A stretch of 64,000 nt of DNA, taken from Asterias amurensis (taxonomy: Eukaryota; Echinodermata; Asteroidea; Forcipulatida; Asteriidae). Position 1 is the stretch's first letter. The number at the start of each line of letters is the position of its first letter. Under the pieces are notes generated by a model. That model made no database searches. It saw nothing but the letters and a program-made list of their open reading frames with translations, and was not told where the DNA came from. The DNA lies in the NCBI RefSeq assembly GCF_032118995.1, contig NC_092665.1:4872001-4936000 (forward strand), read 5' to 3'. Shown here in pieces: positions 36,201 through 46,623 of this stretch. The translations under genes and the position numbers were made by a program.

Positions 36201-36997
36201 AGTATGTCCCTGATTGCATGTATTTGTTTATGTATGTGTGCCCTCATATTTACTGCCTTGTGGAGTCTATAACAAAGGGACAGTTAAGTACATTTGGTCT
36301 CTTATGTGGGTTTTCTTTCTTTTCACCCTTTTTTTTAAAGGGGGGCTCCATTGTTCTATGATTGTTCTAAAAACTCCAGCCATCCGGCCCCACATTTTTT
36401 CAACCCTATTGTTACAACCCTATTGTTACGCCAAACTTTCGATGGTCCTGTTCACCGAAGGACTGCTTCAGGGAGAAAAAATGAAAACTAGCAGCATAAT
36501 TATTATGTGCTACTTTTTTTCAATAGTACTTCAGTGTCCTTATTTGCCAAATAATATCAACTTTATTTTTATGTATCTTAATCAAATTCATACACAAGGC
36601 CTGCCTCACTTTCTATTTTTTTTTTTCATAATTTTTTTCCCAAGTTCTTGCCATTTACTTTTTAATTTTGTGAAGCTTGTTTTTTTAGAGCCACATGTGA
36701 AACAAATCAATTCTGGATTTCAGAATGGAAAAAAACAATTCATGTTTTGTTTACTAGTGTGACAAAATGTTGATTGTTAACCAACATGAAATAAATTAAC
36801 AGGCATAATGATGTTTTGTTTTTTTCTCCATATTTCCAGGGGCATCAAGAGCTAATAGAGAAAGACTTATCCAACAGGCAGAGTTAGACTCCAACCTTGT
36901 TAATATACTTAAAGCTTATCCTAAGCGAAAAGTTGTCAAACTTCATCCAGTATTGAGTGTACCAGAAAGAGAGGACACCAGTGAAGAGGAAACATAA
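33238..36997 (+). CDS. Multi-exon gene of unknown function with WWP module
   Basis: Five exons join in consistent phase 1: 33,238-33,361, 33,809-34,065, 34,400-34,504, 35,783-35,950 and 36,840-36,997 (stop). All have AG acceptors and GT donors. Exon 1 encodes RKDFCWWPEQNFNIKRL and KKFHVRVLHERF, followed by TSDKYESEEE. This W-P, W, VRVL and acidic order recalls the N-terminal module of DUF4806-type proteins (inference from memory). Exon 2 has a run of six Glu; the last exons hold a basic stretch (KAYPKRKVVKL) and end SEEET. In exon 2 the upstream frame meets a TGA near 33,930 while the Glu-rich part is in another frame, so a net shift of two bases separates them. Either the copy is damaged, an alternative splice exists, or the sequence has an error. 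The start codon was not found. Confidence 0.6.
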
Positions 36998-37400
36998 GAT
37001 GTATAGCTTAAGCACTCTCTCCTGCTTCTTAGAAAAAAAAAGAATGAAAGAAATTGATCATTCCTGAATTAAGGTACTCATTTTGCAAGCTGTCCACGGA
37101 ATACTTGACAAAACAAATGTCAAGCAAAGCATTTTAGCTGTACAGGGCAAGTCAAAATGAAGTTAACTGAGATTTATGATTTAAAAACAAAACAACAACA
37201 ACTGACACTCAAAACCCCAGTGAAGCTCATATTGAACAAGCATTCTTTCCTGCTTATCTAAAAAAAGAATGAAACAAATTGATAAATTGTAAGAGAAGTT
37301 ATGCTTAGCTGTTTACTGAAAACACTCATGTTTGTAGATGTACATGGAATATTAACACTTGACTCAATCTAAACATCTGAGTAAGTAGGTTTTCTTTTAA
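36998..37400 (+). other. Probable 3' UTR of the 33-37 kb gene
   Basis: Follows the TAA stop. The only poly-A signal candidate I see is ATTAAA at about 38,344-38,349; if it is used, the UTR would include the inverted MITE pair. No other gene seen. Confidence 0.35.
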
Positions 37401-38060
37401 AGGCACTGGACACCTTTGGTAATTGTCAAAGACCAGTCTTCTCACTTGGTGTATCTCAACATATGCTTAAAATAACAAACCTGTGAAAATTTGAACTCAA
37501 TTGGTCGTCGAAGTTGCGAGAGCTTAATGGAAGAAAATTTGTGTGCTTTCAGATGCTTGAATTCGAGACCTCAGCTGAGGTCTCGAATTCAATTCAAATA
37601 TTTTAGTGAGAAATTACTTTCTCAAAAACTACATTACTTCTGAGAGAGCCGTTTCCCACAATGTTTTATACTATCAACAGCTCTCCATTGCTTGTTACCA
37701 AGTAAGTTTTGTATGCTAACAATGACTTTGAGTAATGCCCCAAAATTGTTATAAAAACTTACTTGATGTAGAGCAATGGAGAGCTATTGATAGTATAACA
37801 CATGTTGAGAAACGGCTCCTTCTGAAGTAACATAGTTTTTGAGAAAAAAATAATTTGTCACTGAAATATTATTTTAACTGAACTTGAGGTCTCGAATTCA
37901 TAAGGCGTCTGAAAACACACAACTTGTGCGACAAGTGTGTTTTTTCTTTTTCTCGCAAGTTCGACGACCAATTGAGTCCAAATTTACACAGGTTTGTTAT
38001 TTTATGCATAAGTGGGAAGACTGTTGTTTGACAATGAATTTCCAAAGGTGTCCAGTGCTT
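37401..38060. mobile_element. Two TTAA-type MITEs in inverted orientation
   Basis: The left copy, 37,401 to about 37,744, starts AGGCACTGGACACCTTTGG. The right copy, about 37,745-38,060, runs the opposite way and ends GGTGTCCAGTGCT before TTAA. The two can pair over roughly 300 bases. Each also carries the internal CGAGACCTC / GAGGTCTCG palindrome. They lie about 400 bp after the stop of the gene at 33-37 kb. Confidence 0.85.
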
Positions 38061-38489
38061 TTAAGTGGAAAAATATTCAGGGAAAGTCATCAAGTTTGGA
38101 AATGAACATATATGCAGGGAAATGTTGGTGAGGAATGTACAATTCTGGTAATTATTTTCATTGTTGTGAAGTTTGGATGCTGATGTCATTATCCCTTGGA
38201 ATGTGTATTGGAATGGATAATTTTATTTTTAATTATTAAACTTGTTAAAGTTGGTGGGATACTTAGGAATAACTTTTCATTGAGACTGAATAGTTTTGCA
38301 TCTCGTTACAGTTATGGTTATGTGTTAACTTTTGTTGTGAACAATTAAAGTGTGAAACAAATTAAAGGTTTTGCATACGTTTTGTAATGTTGATCTGTAA
38401 GTTACTAATGTAAATTTATTTTTAAATAATGGTGCTCTATATTCTAAACCCGTATTCTATAACTGGTGAAGAAAGTGATTACATGTATT
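38061..38489. other. Spacer before the ACGT-rich element
   Basis: AT-rich, with ATTAAA at about 38,344-38,349 as a possible polyadenylation signal for the upstream gene. The left end of the next element is too diverged to place exactly. Confidence 0.35.
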
Positions 38490-39856
38490 AGAGCGAAAAC
38501 GGGGATTTCTAATGCCGAATAATGACGTTGTTATTAGGTGTTCAACAATTGGTTTCTTTAACCGGCTGAAACAGTAATTATTAGGTTTGGTTAAGGCTGT
38601 TTATAACGGGTCAAGAACGTGATTATTCGGTATAAAAAAAGTGGTTTCTAGAACCGGTTAAGAACGTGAACACCAAGCGTGCGAAAAGGGGTCTCTGTAA
38701 AGGATTAAGAGCGTTATTATTAGGTGTGCAAAAAGGGGTTTCTACAACCAGCTTAGAACGCGATTATTAGGTGTGCAAAAAGGGGTTTCTACAACCAGCT
38801 TAGAACGCGATTATTAGGTGTGCAAAAAGGGGTTTCTACAACCAGCTTAGAACGCGATTATTAGGTGTGCAAAAAGGGGTTTCTACAACCAGCTTAGAAC
38901 GCGATTATTAGGTGTGCAAAAAGGGGTTCTACAACCAGCTTAGAACGCGATTATTAGGTGTGCAAAAAGGGGTTTCTGTAAAGGGTTAAACACGTGATTA
39001 TTAGGTGTGAAAAATGGGTTTCTACAACCAGCTAAGAACGTTATTATTAGGTGTGCAAAAAGGGGTTTCTTCAATCAGTTAAGAACGTTATTATTAGGTG
39101 TGCAAAAAAGGGGTTTCTACAACCAGTTAAGAACGTGATTATGAAAGTGAAATTCACGTGGCATTCACGTGCAGGGTATGACGTGATTATTTAGCAAAAA
39201 CGCATTAACGCCTCCGAAGAGATTTTCACGTTTTTTAAGAACGTGATTTACTGGGCGTGCACAAAAGGGGTTTCTACAACCAGTTATGAACGTGATTATC
39301 AGGTATGCAAAAAGGGAGTTCATATGTCGGGATAATGACGTTTTCATTAAATGAGAAAAAAACAGTTCTTTTATAATAGAATAAGAACGTGATTATCAGG
39401 TGTCCAAAACACGTTGATAAACAACCGGCAAATAACGTTATTATAATAAGGAAATGTCCAGTGTATTAACTCGAGGCCTCCAACGAGATTATCCCGTGCT
39501 TTGAAAAACGTTATCTGTATAGCTGACCATAACGTGACCTTTAAGTGTAAAACAAACTTGAATCAACAACGGATAAAACACGTGAATATAACGCAGGGTA
39601 ATCGCGATTCAATTACGGGTATTTTACGTTATTTTCTGGTTTGGAATGCGCGTTTTTTAGGATTGGACTGGTAACGTTATTATGGAAGTGAAATTCACGT
39701 GACATTCACGTTCAGGGTATAACGTGAATATTTAGCAAAAACGCATTAACGCCTCCGAGGAGATTTTCACGTTTTTCAAGAACATGATTCGCACCAAACC
39801 TTTTCTCGAATTTCACGTGTTTTTCACGTGTTTTTAACGTTCCTTTGTTTACTGGG
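38490..39856. mobile_element. ACGT-rich element ending GTTTACTGGG
   Basis: The right end, GTTTACTGGG at 39,847-39,856, is the exact complement of the CCCAGTAAAC left end at 1099 and 26,699, so this is the same family seen from its other terminus. It holds a minisatellite with a 47-bp unit (GCGATTATTAGGTGTGC plus AAGGGGTTTCTACAACCAGC) at about 38,712-39,150, and a duplicated segment of about 110 bp (39,136-39,247 and 39,682-39,790). CACGTG is repeated near the right end. Non-coding. The boundary falls about 25 bases before a TATAAAT shared by all three C1q-like genes. Confidence 0.75.
38712..39150. repeat. 47-bp minisatellite inside the ACGT-rich element
   Basis: About nine copies. The central ones (38,760 and 38,807 starts) are identical at a 47-base spacing; the outer ones drift. 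The unit carries ATTATTAGGTGTGCAAAAAG and CCAGCTTAGAACG. Confidence 0.85.
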
Positions 39857-39879
39857 TACCAACTACGAAAACACAATTG

Positions 39880-39888
39880 CTATAAATG
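39880..39888 (+). promoter_or_regulatory. TATAAAT motif upstream of C1q-like gene 2
   Basis: GCTATAAATG is present at the same distance upstream of the coding exon in all three genes (about 11,190, 39,880 and 50,420). In genes 1 and 3 it lies near the 3' end of the first intron, so it may be a branch-point neighbourhood and not a TATA box. Gene 2 has no first exon found, so here it could serve as a core promoter. Confidence 0.3.
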
Positions 39889-39912
39889 TTGTTATTCTTA
39901 CAATTTTCACAG

Positions 39913-40725
39913 ATGAAGATTACGTTAGCAGTGGCCATTGTTTTGGCTTTTATGCAAGTTCAGTCCCTGGTGGCTACAGCAGCAGTTTCACCTGATTCGA
40001 GAATGACGTGTAACTCTTGCTGCCAGGGCCCAGCCGGTATACCGGGAATCCCTGGATCTAATGGGAACCATGGTCAAGGACTTGTAGGCCCCAGAGGTGA
40101 TGCTGGCTCTCCTGGTGAGGTAGGTCAACCCGGGGTTAAAGGAGACAAGGGGTCAGATGGACTGATTGGTGAGCCAGGCGCTAAAGGGGAACATGGACTG
40201 AAGGGAGAGCAAGGAGTCGGTCTACCAGGGAAACAAGGACCTCAAGGTCTGCCTGGGATAAATGGTTTGAAGGGGGAGAGAGGTGAACCTGGACCAGCTG
40301 GACAGACCGGTGAAGCAGGTGAATGTAGTACGCGACTGTCCGCCTTCAATGCAGTGAGGAATACCGGCTTCAACCCTCCATCCGCCAATGATCCTCTGCC
40401 CTTTGAAGAGTTATTGTTTTCAGAGGAAGGGACTGATTTCAACTTGAATAACGGCACGTTTACGTGTAATGTGCCTGGGGTATACGTATTGATGTTCTCA
40501 GTCCATAAAGCATCAAATGGGCCTTACCTATATGTCAAGCTGATGAAGAACGGTAACACCATTGTAATAGGGGGTGTACGCGATGCAGGTTCTCATCAAG
40601 TGAGCAACAGTGCAGTGATTCCCCTGCACTATGGAGATCAAGTTCACTTAGCTGTACACGGTCCAGTATATAGTGACTCTGCCCATTACACGTCTTTCAC
40701 TGGATTCCTGTTGTACGAAATCTAA
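39913..40725 (+). CDS. C1q-domain collagen-like secreted protein 2
   Basis: Predicted 270-residue protein, closely similar to protein 1 throughout: signal peptide (MKITLAVAIVLAFMQ), CNSCC motif, about 100 residues of Gly-X-Y repeats with the same two interruptions, then a C1q globular domain starting SAFNAVRN and ending TSFTGFLLYEI. The globular domain differs from gene 1 mostly in two surface-loop-like stretches (NPPSANDPLPF and GGVRDAGSHQV), as expected for recognition proteins. The ATG is chosen after the TTTTCACAG acceptor-like sequence. An AATAAA lies at 40,778-40,783, 53 bases past the stop. No promoter exon like those at 398 or 45,770 was found upstream; a repeat element ends 57 bp before the ATG. 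Expression is therefore uncertain. Confidence 0.92.
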   Translation: MKITLAVAIVLAFMQVQSLVATAAVSPDSRMTCNSCCQGPAGIPGIPGSNGNHGQGLVGPRGDAGSPGEVGQPGVKGDKGSDGLIGEPGAKGEHGLKGEQGVGLPGKQGPQGLPGINGLKGERGEPGPAGQTGEAGECSTRLSAFNAVRNTGFNPPSANDPLPFEELLFSEEGTDFNLNNGTFTCNVPGVYVLMFSVHKASNGPYLYVKLMKNGNTIVIGGVRDAGSHQVSNSAVIPLHYGDQVHLAVHGPVYSDSAHYTSFTGFLLYEI

Positions 40726-40777
40726 ATCAAACACAAACAACACACGGAAACGTTTTAATGTTTTAGACAACGATTTA

Positions 40778-40783
40778 AATAAA
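40778..40783 (+). terminator. AATAAA polyadenylation signal, gene 2
   Basis: AATAAA 53 bases after the stop codon. Gene 3 has AATAAC and gene 1 TATAAA at the paralogous place, so only gene 2 keeps this signal. Confidence 0.5.
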
Positions 40784-42010
40784 CTAATATGCAACTATAT
40801 AGTTTTTACAAATATAATAATAATGAGTTAATCGTGGAAAATCGAACGTGTGTTAGATGAATCGAATAAAATTACTTTATTATTAATTGTTTTAATATTT
40901 GCAGGACAATAAGTATGGAAAATACGTTTTATTTGAACACTTGATTTTGCAAACGTGTATTGTGACAAGAACTTTCAACGTGTTTTTGTCACATAAACAG
41001 TGCTATAAATACCAGTTCATCCCTTTTTTGAGTTTATTACGTTTTCGGTAAAGTTTGAAGTTTCTGCAGCCTGTAATTCCGTCCGAGGGTGCAATGATGA
41101 GTTCTTGAAACCATGACGAGTCCATAAAATGCAAAATGAAACTACGCAACAAAAACTGACAGTTTTATAAACAGTATAGACAAAACTTTAGATTCCTTGA
41201 TACAGACTCAGACTTATAATTCATTGTGGCCTCCGATTGTGCCGGCAATTTTATTTTAAACATTTTAAATTGGTTGAAAAAGCTTTACCCTGTTAAGGCA
41301 ACAAAATACAAATAATTCACCTAACAACTGGTAACAGTTGTAGATTCGTTAATGTACAATACTTTTGATATTAAACTAACGACAACCTGTGATCAAAAAG
41401 AACTTGCGTTGTAAAGGTACCAGAAAACAGTTATTTTGTGTCGCTTTTTGAACAAGTTTCGATATGGAGAAATGTTTAATTTTTCGTCGTGGTTTGAGCG
41501 TTTCTTTGTTTTCACATGAGAAAGCACTTTTGTTTAATGCATTTGAAACATTGGGTATTCGTTTTGAATCACTTTCGTATAAAACGTTTGATGATGTCAC
41601 GACTAACATGTCAAAGAGGGGAAAATATATTACACTTACAGCGATTCGTTAAACCGTCACATCGGCATGAAACCAATACACCATCTTAGTGTGAATTGGA
41701 AAATATAAATTTCCTCACTTCGACCGTGACTTAATTATTCGGAATATTAGCTGATTACACAATGTCGCATTTTACCTTACACACTAAGGTTTCGTTGACA
41801 GTAATATTGTGACCCACTTTGTGATTTTTGTTAGAACTATATTTGCATGGTATAGCCTGTTGGGGGTAAAAAATATTCTTATAAAATAGCACTATATGTA
41901 AGCTTTAATATGATGCATAATGTTAACATGTTTCCAAGAAGTAAACCAGACATTTTAATAAATAACCTGAGCACATGCAAATTTATTAAAAATGGGGTCG
42001 AGTTTAAAGG
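40784..42010. other. Paralogous 3' flank, block B
   Basis: Matches the flanks of genes 1 and 3 (for example CAAACGTGT, CTGCAGCCTGTAATTCCGTCC, shared with 51,400-51,425). No gene seen. Confidence 0.5.
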
Positions 42011-42581
42011 GTTAAAGTCACCTGGAAATAGAATTTATTTTTCTTTAAACATTATGTTATATATTAGTATATGTTAATGAACAATAACATAATTTGTTGA
42101 GTATTGTTTGTAACGATTTACATGTTTAAAAAATAGATAAAGTTGTTTGGGGTGACTCCGCCTACCCCTTTTGTGACGTCAATCGAGGCAGACTTTGCCT
42201 CGATCGTACATTGAACACTCGTACGTGCAGTTACATGCAAGTTCTAGTTTGTACGTTTCAAAAACAGGTTTATTTCTTGCATTTTTCGGCAATGTCGACC
42301 ACGTGTATTGTTGCTTGGGGCAGCAAAATAACTAAAAGTGGGGTCAGTTTGCAAAGTTGTTCGGTCCGACGTCTTTTCCAGCGCTGTGCAGCAAACACTT
42401 TGGATGAGCCGTCCTGCTTCAAATATCGCGCCTCGATTGACGTCACGAACAGCGCCCTCTCGGGTCGGGCCTACTTTTAAATTTGTTAACTATGGAAACT
42501 AAATTTATAGAACCTTAGTTTAAATGTTTATTCATATTCTTCTCATATCTAAACACATATTTCCATCCAGGTGACTTTAAA
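42011..42581. mobile_element. 571-bp MITE with AAAGTCACCTGGA ends
   Basis: Left GTTAAAGTCACCTGGA and right CCAGGTGACTTTAAAC are inverted, with GACGTCAATCGAGGC and GCCTCGATTGACGTC facing each other inside. Absent at the paralogous place in block C (about 51,950-52,000). A short relative of 13,486-17,730. Confidence 0.85.
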
Positions 42582-43954
42582 CACACTGGTATTTAGCAAT
42601 AACGCTCTCAAAACAACAGTTTTGTGATGAAATTTTAGTCTTATTTGTATCCTTTTGCGCGAAAACATCACTTTACTTGTAATTCGTTTTTAATAAAAAT
42701 GTATACACTGGCTTATTTCAAACGGGAGTAACTTAGCAACGCGATACACCCAAAGCTTGGACATTAAACCAAGTAACTGCTGCTAGTGTGTTGTTTCCAG
42801 CCCCTGCATTTGAATCGAATCTTCAAATTGTCAACATCTGATTCATTTCACAATTAAACAATTATTACGTTAAAGGTCGTCAAAAACACAGTGTTAATGT
42901 TTGCATTAACGCTAGAATACAAAGCATTAGTATATTACTAGATACTTTTATTTCTACAAAGCATGTTTTTGTTAAATTTAACTATAATCCATTTAGTGTA
43001 CTAGACGTTAAGATATATTGCATAGTTTTAGAAATAGTGGTGTCACTTAAATGTTTTAAATACATTGAAGGAATGAACATTAACACCGTATCAATTGATC
43101 GTTTTGGTTTTTGTGTTTTGCGTATTTAATTGATATTGAACTAAAACTATTGGTAAATACAATTTGCAAGCTGAACTAATTTTCCTAACACTGTTTTACT
43201 CATTTTTGTCAAAACCTACAACACCTCAGCAAACAAAATTTAAGCGAAACTTTTTACCGTTTTACCTTCAAACAGTGCAAGTTTACCGTATATCAGTGAA
43301 CATTGATTTTGCGTCCTTCTACAAAAAGTACACAAACCCTAAAAACTTGTCAGTGGGAAGTGGACAGGGAATGGGTTTAAATAAGGTAGGAATGGGTGGC
43401 CCAAGCATTTCGGCCGGGATTGTAGGCCCCGTTGTCGGAGGAACACAACTCGTCTTATTTGACTGGCGACCGAACATGTTGTTTTATTTTTGCTTCCGAA
43501 AAACTGCATAAAAACGAAGTGACCTAACCCCTCCTGTCTTCCCCAGACTGGTATGGGCCGCGGTTAACGAATAGCCGGAGTGCTATGGATTTTTCCTCGG
43601 AGTATCTGATATCAATACGGTCTAAAGCAGATGGAATCAAAAGAGGGTGCTTTCAGAATTAAGAAACGACCATGGTCACCGCTCACTGTAAAAGGATGAA
43701 ACTATCTCCAAGGGACAGAAATCTCATGCCACTACAAGGGCCACGCGCAATTCTCCAGGACTAGGCGCCCGGATGGGTTGCCGGTGTCTCAGTGAAATCA
43801 GTGCTGCCGGAGATTCTTTCCCCTGTTTGAGACACTAACATGGGCTGAGTGAGGGTCATTTAACAGAGTGCACTATCACAAGTAGTTTGTAACAAGTTTG
43901 CCGTATAAGGGGGAGGGAATTTCGGGAGAACATAATTTCCTGACACACCTGCCC
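42582..43954. other. Paralogous flank, block B
   Basis: Matches 17,640-18,400 and 21,300-21,430 in block A, and 52,000-53,735 in block C. Short open frames here are not conserved between copies. No gene seen. Confidence 0.45.
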
Positions 43955-44890
43955 AAAATGGGGACAGAATCTCCGGGGACAGATTTCCATTAAAAACACC
44001 GGGCCAAGGCGGAATCCTGCGTTACGTGTTCAACGATCAAAATGACTTCAATCTCATCCAAAAAATGTAAAATAGTTAATACATTTTGTTCGCAATGTGT
44101 TCATTTAATTTATGTTTGCTCCATTGAATATTCTTGTTTCCCAAAAGCATTTGTGCGGAAGTAGACTCTGAGAAAACAAAGGATACAATTGAAAATCAGT
44201 TTAAAATTACCCTTTAAGGGCAAAGGCAGGACACATTAGGACACTTTCAAGCACTAGTGAGTCTTTCCACTTGGTATATCTCAACAAACCCGTGAACAAT
44301 TGAGCTCACTTGGTCGTCGAAGTTGCAAAAGAATAATGGTGAAAATACCCCTTGTCGCACATTTGACGATTTTGAGATTTTCAATATATGAACGAGTCCT
44401 TTATGTCAAAGAAGTTGCCCAAGATGGGGACAGAAATTTTCGGGGACAGATTTCCATGAAACACCGGCCCAAGGCGGAATCCTGCCATAAGTGTTTTTTA
44501 AAACAATCAAAATTACTTCAATCTCATCCAAAAGTTCATTTGATTGTTTTTGATTTTTGTGGTTTGTATTGATTGTTGTTGCTCCATTGAATATTCTTGT
44601 TTCCCAAAAGCATTTGTGCGTTTCGGTGGTAGTAGACTCTGAGAACACAGAGGATACAATTGAAATATCAGTTTAAAAATACCCTTTAAGGGCAAAGGCA
44701 GGACACATTAGGTAAGTTTCAAGCACAAGTGAGTCTTTCCACTTGGTGTATCTCAACAAATTTTTAAATTAACAAACCCGTGAACATTAATTTGAGCTCA
44801 ATTGGTCGTTTGGAAATTGGAAATTGCGAGAGAATAATGGGAAAATCACCCCGTCGCACAAGTTGTGTGCTTTCAGATGTCTTCAGTTTG
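43955..44890. repeat. Tandem duplication of about 465 bp, block B
   Basis: GGGGACAGATTTCCAT, CAAGGCGGAATCCTGC and AAGGGCAAAGGCAGGACAC occur at about 43,976, 44,005 and 44,217, and again at about 44,440, 44,468 and 44,690. Block C has one copy (53,735-54,060). The repeated unit includes the front of a TTAA-type MITE. Confidence 0.75.
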
Positions 44891-45053
44891 AGACCTTGAG
44901 AAAAAAATTCTTTCTCAAAAACTAGGTTTCTTCAGAGAGAGCCATTTCTCACAATGTTTTATACTATTAACATCTCTCCATTGCTCATTACCAAGTAAGT
45001 CTTTATGCTAGCAATTCTGTTGAGTAATTACCTATGGTGTCCAGTGCCTTTAA
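44690..45053. mobile_element. TTAA-type MITE, degraded copy, block B
   Basis: Contains TGAGCTCAATTGGTCGT, TGTGTGCTTTCAGATG, AGAGAGCCATTTCTCACAATG and the right end GGTGTCCAGTGCCTTTAA. The left end is replaced by AAGGGCAAAGGCAGGACACATTAGG. Confidence 0.7.
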
Positions 45054-45379
45054 TGTTGCTCTGTTGGTGGCGCACTCTACTATAAATACATTGTCATTGC
45101 ATTTTCATTTCGAAAAAAAAAACTGAGTTAGTGTTCGTAAACATAACGTCAAAAGAGTGGAAGCAAGAAAGAGAACCATCTGAACAGTACCTATATTGCG
45201 TACACAGTTCTTTCTTTGATAATAAACTTGCACTTTAACTCATAATCATCAGATAAATACATCAATTGAGCGGAAATAGAAGGAAAACGGCCAGGAACTT
45301 CAGGAAGCAATCACACAGTGCAACCCAGTAGGGCGGATATACATGTAAAAATACCATACCATTGAAACATGTACAAATT
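45054..45379. other. Junction between blocks B and C
   Basis: About 325 bp not matched elsewhere in the window. It separates the end of block B from the promoter-proximal repeat of block C. No gene seen. Confidence 0.4.
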
Positions 45380-45645
45380 GAGCTCCATTGATAACATACA
45401 GCCTCATCCAAACCAGTGATAGAGTAAGTCACTGCTTTCAATCAGTGACTTTAACACATACACAATGTAGTGTAGAGTTTTACACCATTGGTATCCATTC
45501 AACATACAGTATCATTCAAACCAATGATAGAGTAAGTCACTGCCATAAATCAGTGACTTTAACACGGTATTGACCCACAAATGTAACATACAGCCTCGTC
45601 CAAACCAATGATAGAGTAAGTCACTGCTTTCAATCATTGACTTTA
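45380..45645. repeat. Promoter-proximal tandem repeat, block C
   Basis: Same unit of roughly 95-100 bp as at 1-285, with AACATACAGCCTC, AGTAAGTCACTGC and TCAGTGACTTTAACAC landmarks, about three copies. Confidence 0.75.
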
Positions 45646-45654
45646 ACAAGTATC

Positions 45655-45834
45655 TATGATTGGCTGCTCATCGATTGTCAATCAATTGTCAATCAAACCC
45701 GAAGTAGACTAATGAGCACTTCAATGGAAATACAGCAGTATTTAAACGCGCTGCACCAGCAGCAGTGTTCATAACAACTTTGCATCAGAAAAGAGGAACG
45801 GAGAAGGTTTGGACTACAAGGAAACATCATCAAG
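45655..45834 (+). promoter_or_regulatory. Putative promoter and first exon of gene 3
   Basis: ATTGGCT at 45,659-45,665, TATTTAAA at 45,739-45,746, and an exon of about 65 bases ending ATCATCAAG before GTAAGT at 45,835. Nearly identical to 290-462. Splicing would join it to the coding exon at 50,471 across an intron of about 4.6 kb. Confidence 0.6.
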
Positions 45835-46279
45835 GTAAGTGTTCCTCATTCTATTCCCGGACTTAAGCTTTGGCTTTTAGATGCAAGTAGTGGGTTGAAT
45901 GTTAGCCTATTGCAATGAGGTTGCAGTTTTTGCCCCAAAAGGGACACCGCTCGATACAGCTGATATTCTCATGCAGTGGTTAGGTCTCTCCTCACCTAAA
46001 GCTCTGCCATCTTAGTGAACTGTGGTGGTACTGCGATTGTACGCAAACATGTGCACCCAGTTGCATCTTCCTTTGAAACCTTGCCGTAAAGCATTGCCTC
46101 ATAGGTTTTTTTTTTCTCGCGCTACTTGCAGACATTTAAGATGAGGCATCAATACACTTAACTGGTTTTTAACTGGTTTATCAGTGCAATGCCTTGTTCA
46201 AAAAATTGACTATGTTTTTTACCACTGGATTGAAATAAACCGCGCTTGACGTTCTGCTCGTTTAAAACACATTGTTTAA

Positions 46280-46623
46280 AGGCAGTGGACACTATTGGTA
46301 ATTACTCAAAAATAATTATTAGCATAAAACCTTACTTGGTAACGAGTAATATGGAGAGGTTGGTAGTATAAACCATTGTGAGAAACGGCTCCCTCTGGAG
46401 TGACGTAGTTTTCGAGAAAGAAGTAATTTTCCACGAATTTGATTTCGAGACCCCAGATTTAGAATTCGTGTGAAAAGGATCTTTATTTCTGTTATTATAT
46501 TATCTCGCTAATTCGACGACCAATTGAGCTCAAGTTTTTACAGGTTTGTTATTTTGTGCATATGTTGAGATACACCAAGTGGGAAGACTGGTCTTTTACA
46601 ATTACCAATAGAGTCCAGTGTCT
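46280..46623. mobile_element. TTAA-type MITE, uninterrupted, block C
   Basis: Starts AGGCAGTGGACACTATTGG after TTAA at 46,276-46,279 and ends near GTCCAGTGTCT. It is the empty-site allele for the dimeric insertion at 1099-3856. Its centre has lost part of the CGAGACC palindrome. Confidence 0.85.

Noticed and set aside
36149-36762. Open frames of 70 and 182 codons in the intron before the last exon of the 33-37 kb gene
   Set aside because: Composition is Phe/Leu-rich from T-rich intronic DNA. They are interrupted by the intron logic that joins 35,950 to 36,840, and no family is recognised.
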